From the NCBI GenBank assembly GCA_030159075.1, contig BROG01000808.1:97501-161500 (forward strand): a DNA stretch of 64,000 nt, read 5' to 3'. A program made the translations under genes and the position numbers. This DNA is from Atrina japonica (Eukaryota; Mollusca; Bivalvia; Pterioida; Pinnidae). Below, piece after piece: positions 61,601 to 64,000 of the stretch. Under the pieces are notes generated by a model, which ran no database searches, had not been told where the DNA came from, and saw only the letters and a program-made list of their open reading frames with translations. The stretch's first letter is position 1, and every line of letters starts with the position of its first letter.

Positions 61601-63289
61601 TCAATGGCTACATTGAGACAGGGTGAGCCCTTCAATGTACCAAAGAATTTATCTGTAAACTTTTTCAGGGGACCTCTGGCCAGGAACATGACAACGTCAA
61701 CCTCCATCCTGGAGGGCACCATTTTTACGAATCAAATCTATACAAAACGAATATCTATTTTAATGAACTAAGTTCAGTAAAACATGTGTTTATCGCTCTA
61801 TAATTTTTAATATGCCCATCTTTAATCGCTAAAACAATGTTATATAAAAATATAACTGTAAAATAACATAATTGGGGTAAAATAAAGTGTGTTTTGTCAT
61901 TTTCATACAAAGCGATCAGTAAAATGTAATTACCAAATTTAAAAATATGAAAGAGAAAGGAAATGAAATTATACAAATATATGACTGGGGACTGATAAAA
62001 ACACCACGAGAATCTCCGATCAGGGGCAGTGCAGGGTGAATGCTCATTTTAAAATTGGTATTAACCCTACCCCAATGCATTTTTTTCTTTATTCATACCA
62101 CATTTATCAATAGCGTACTGCCCCCTGGAGAAACTTTTTTCTGGAATAGTCCTTATTACAAGAGATCCCAGAGGGATCTTGGCACCCACCATGGAATGTT
62201 CTTTGTCTGATCTATGACAGACTGTTCTTTTCTCTTATTTTGTGTCTCAACATTGAATTTGAACTTAAATCCATATTTCTGTGAAATACTTTTTTCACAA
62301 GATTATAGCGAAACTGAACTTGAACTGAACATATTACATTTTAAGAGAAAACAGAATTCAACATGGCCAACGGGTGTCCATCTTGGATTTTGATCTCTCT
62401 GAAAATGAAATATGCACATTTAGACTACAGGGATAACCTTCATATTCAATTTCGAAAAGATTCTTTCAGTACATTCTGAGAAATATATACTTCTATTGTC
62501 AAAATCCAAGATGGCTATGTGTCAGCCATGTTGGAATCCAATTGCACAACTACATCTCACAGGGAACCTTCATGTCAAATTTCAAGGAAATCCCTTCAGT
62601 CTTTTCTGAGAAATAGCATTAGCAATAAAAAACATCCTATGGTCAAAATCCAAAATGGCCACCTGTCGACAATGTGGGATTCAGATCTATCTGAAAATGT
62701 AATATGCAAAACTAGACCTGAAGGGGAACCTTATGTCAAATTTCAAGAAGATTCCTTCAGTACTTTCTGAGATGTAGCGGTAACAAACTTCCTTTGGTAA
62801 AATCTAAGATGGCTGCCTGTCGGCCAAGTTGGATTCCAATCTCTCTGAAAATGTAATATGCACAACTAGACCTGAAGGGGAACCTTCATATCAAATTTCA
62901 AGTAGATCCCTTCAGTACTTTCTGAGAAATAGCAGTAACAAACTTCCTTTGGTCAAAATCCAAGATGGCCGCCTGTCATCCATGTTGGATTCCGATCTCT
63001 CCGATCCGATCAGCCCACCTTCTGTTAATGGCAGGCTAAAAACCAGATTAAATGTAATGTTTGTTGATACTTGCCCAATATATTAAATGTGTAAATGTAT
63101 ATATACATGTATATTTTTGTTTGAATGGTGTTTTATGCTGTACAATTTCGGTAAATGAAAAAACACTTACCTGTAAAACATTGGATTCACCCTCCTCCCC
63201 TGTAACTAATTCAACTTCTTTACAGTCCAATTTTTTCTCATGTTTTGCTTGGAATTGTCTGGCTGATTCTTCAAGAGTCTGAGTTTTAT
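55532..63289 (-). CDS. RANBP3: Ran-binding protein 3, C-terminal six exons (5' part outside window)
   Basis: Exons on the minus strand, in order: 63171-63289, 60910-61030, 59864-60003, 56838-56992, 56306-56385 and 55532-55569. Borders are GT-AG, and phases 0, 1, 0, 2, 1 join without conflict. The first exon gives LEESARQFQAKHEKK and VTGEEGESNVLQ; the second KLFLFDAQNQNWVERGRG and LLRLND; the third MRTQGCLRVILNTKIW and KSIRITATDGDDG; the fourth LRAVDWRIQQL. These match the Ran-binding domain of RANBP3, the Ran-GTP-dependent cofactor of CRM1/exportin-1 in nuclear export. The C-terminal linker is charged (KRKADPDESTDD, KREESDSS). The first five exons are firm. The last (VQGDKGHCNGA) is short and inferred from phase, acceptor and a poly(A) signal 150 bp on. 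The N-terminal FG-type region is not in the window. Confidence 0.9.
58318..58560. repeat. Dispersed CCGAAACA motif cluster
   Basis: In the RANBP3 intron between the third and fourth exons described, ACCGAAAC- or GACCGAAACACAC-like motifs recur six to seven times at irregular spacing, around AT-rich DNA. Confidence 0.5.
58990..59175 (+). mobile_element. SINE family 2, degraded copy
   Basis: GGGCTCCAGTCCAATTGG, ACTGGCTGTCACCAAGTAAC and CTGTTGAGTTTGGTTTCAAA correspond to the 3' half of family 2, heavily diverged. Confidence 0.4.
62160..63010. repeat. Tandem repeat, about 150-bp units, in a RANBP3 intron
   Basis: Four to five units, each with CAAAATCCAAGATGGCCGCC-like, CATGTTGGATTC, CTCTCTGAAAATGTAATATG and CCCTTCAGTACTTTCTGAGA blocks, begin near 62361, 62507, 62650, 62805 and 62961. 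A single GAGATCCCAGAGGGATCTTG block precedes them. Open frames here (such as SENVICKTRPEGEP) are repeat-derived. Confidence 0.85.
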
Positions 63290-64000
63290 CTGCAATACAA
63301 GGGAAAATACTAAAATGGAATATACACATTATATTCATACAATTGGTCTCATTCCAGATAAATTGTAACTGGGTTCTCTTAACCATTAAAAACTTGCTGC
63401 CACCGTATAACTGAAAATGGTTGGTATGACATGTAAAGTACAAAATGAACTAAGAATTATAGGTATATATATCTGAATTGCCATTTGTTGCATACATATT
63501 CAGGTGAAAATCTTTATTATATGAAAATATAGATATATATATATATATGAGTAATAAGCCGAATATGAAAGGGTACAATTCTGTCAGTCTATTCTGCGCC
63601 CCTAAGCTCTAATTGTTGTATCAATAAATCAAATTGTTATTGTTTACACATGTGAAGTCATCTTTGAGCAACCAGTTTATACACATTTTATTACTGTGTG
63701 TGCTGAATCAACAACAAAATTATGGTTTAAACCCTGATACCAATATGTTTCCTCAACCTTATTAAAGTTGTTGAATTCTGCGCACTTCATCAATTATACA
63801 TTATTATATTTGTTACTATAAGCATACATGACTTCTAAGACATCGTAAATGTAGGTCATCATCAGAGAGTCAGAGTGGAAAGTGTATAGATTGTTGCAAG
63901 AACATGTTACTGTTTAATCTGGCAACACATATAAACACCAATTTGTCCCTTAAAATTTTATCAAAATAGCATCTTAAATCGAGTGCTGAGAACTTTGCAA
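63290..64000. other. Upstream intron of RANBP3
   Basis: No further RANBP3 exon is recognisable. It holds the tail of a family 2 SINE (63345-63445, plus strand) and a short (TA)n run near 63533. Confidence 0.5.

Overview
The window looks like nuclear DNA of a marine invertebrate, most likely a bivalve mollusc. It is AT-rich, its genes are split by GT-AG introns, it is full of dinucleotide arrays, tRNA-derived SINEs, small inverted-repeat DNA transposons and LINE scraps, and the two recognisable genes (HYPK and RANBP3) are animal genes. The species cannot be named from the sequence. Almost all long open frames fall in repeats; the real genes have short exons that I assembled by hand from splice sites, intron phases and reading frame.

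Left half (about 1.3-29.2 kb, + strand): a head-to-tail cluster of three related small type I membrane protein genes (A: 1351-5430, B: 12762-19677, C: 24133-29237). Each has a signal-peptide exon ending in phase 1, an acidic juxtamembrane plus transmembrane exon ending in phase 2, and one last exon for a basic cytoplasmic tail. A and C also have a symmetric 1-1 exon with identical cysteine spacing (C-X5-C-X5-CC-X7-C-[IV]-P). This resembles a WAP/four-disulfide-core domain from which one disulfide (C2-C7) has been lost. I could not find that exon in B. The tails differ completely; C ends with a PPxY motif. Introns of A and B share homologous sequence, so the cluster grew by segmental duplication. 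A 27-bp minisatellite in A has grown from a unit that is single in B. I could not tie this family to a named family; it is the best candidate for something undescribed here. All the long (AT)n arrays lie in this half.

Middle (29.3-40.7 kb and 41.1-55.5 kb): no host gene apart from HYPK (minus, 40709-41062, intronless), otherwise transposons and repeats. The main items are a 1.8-kb TA-flanked inverted-repeat element (32295-34126); a fold-back element (35271-36397) whose long arms are built from self-complementary 22-bp units and which encloses a clean 72-codon ORF; two inverted copies of a reverse-transcriptase 3' end (36955-37325 and 44757-45262) that flank HYPK; a 16-unit minisatellite (45.5-46.6 kb); a 1.9-kb element with internal duplication and palindromes (48740-50599); a deleted mariner transposase (about 50.8-51.15 kb); and a fresh SINE with a 10-bp target duplication (53718-54001).

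Right end (55.5-63.3 kb, minus strand): the last six exons of RANBP3, covering the end of the linker, the Ran-binding domain and an acidic C-terminus. The 5' exons lie beyond the window. Exon phases join without conflict, and a poly(A) signal follows the last exon.
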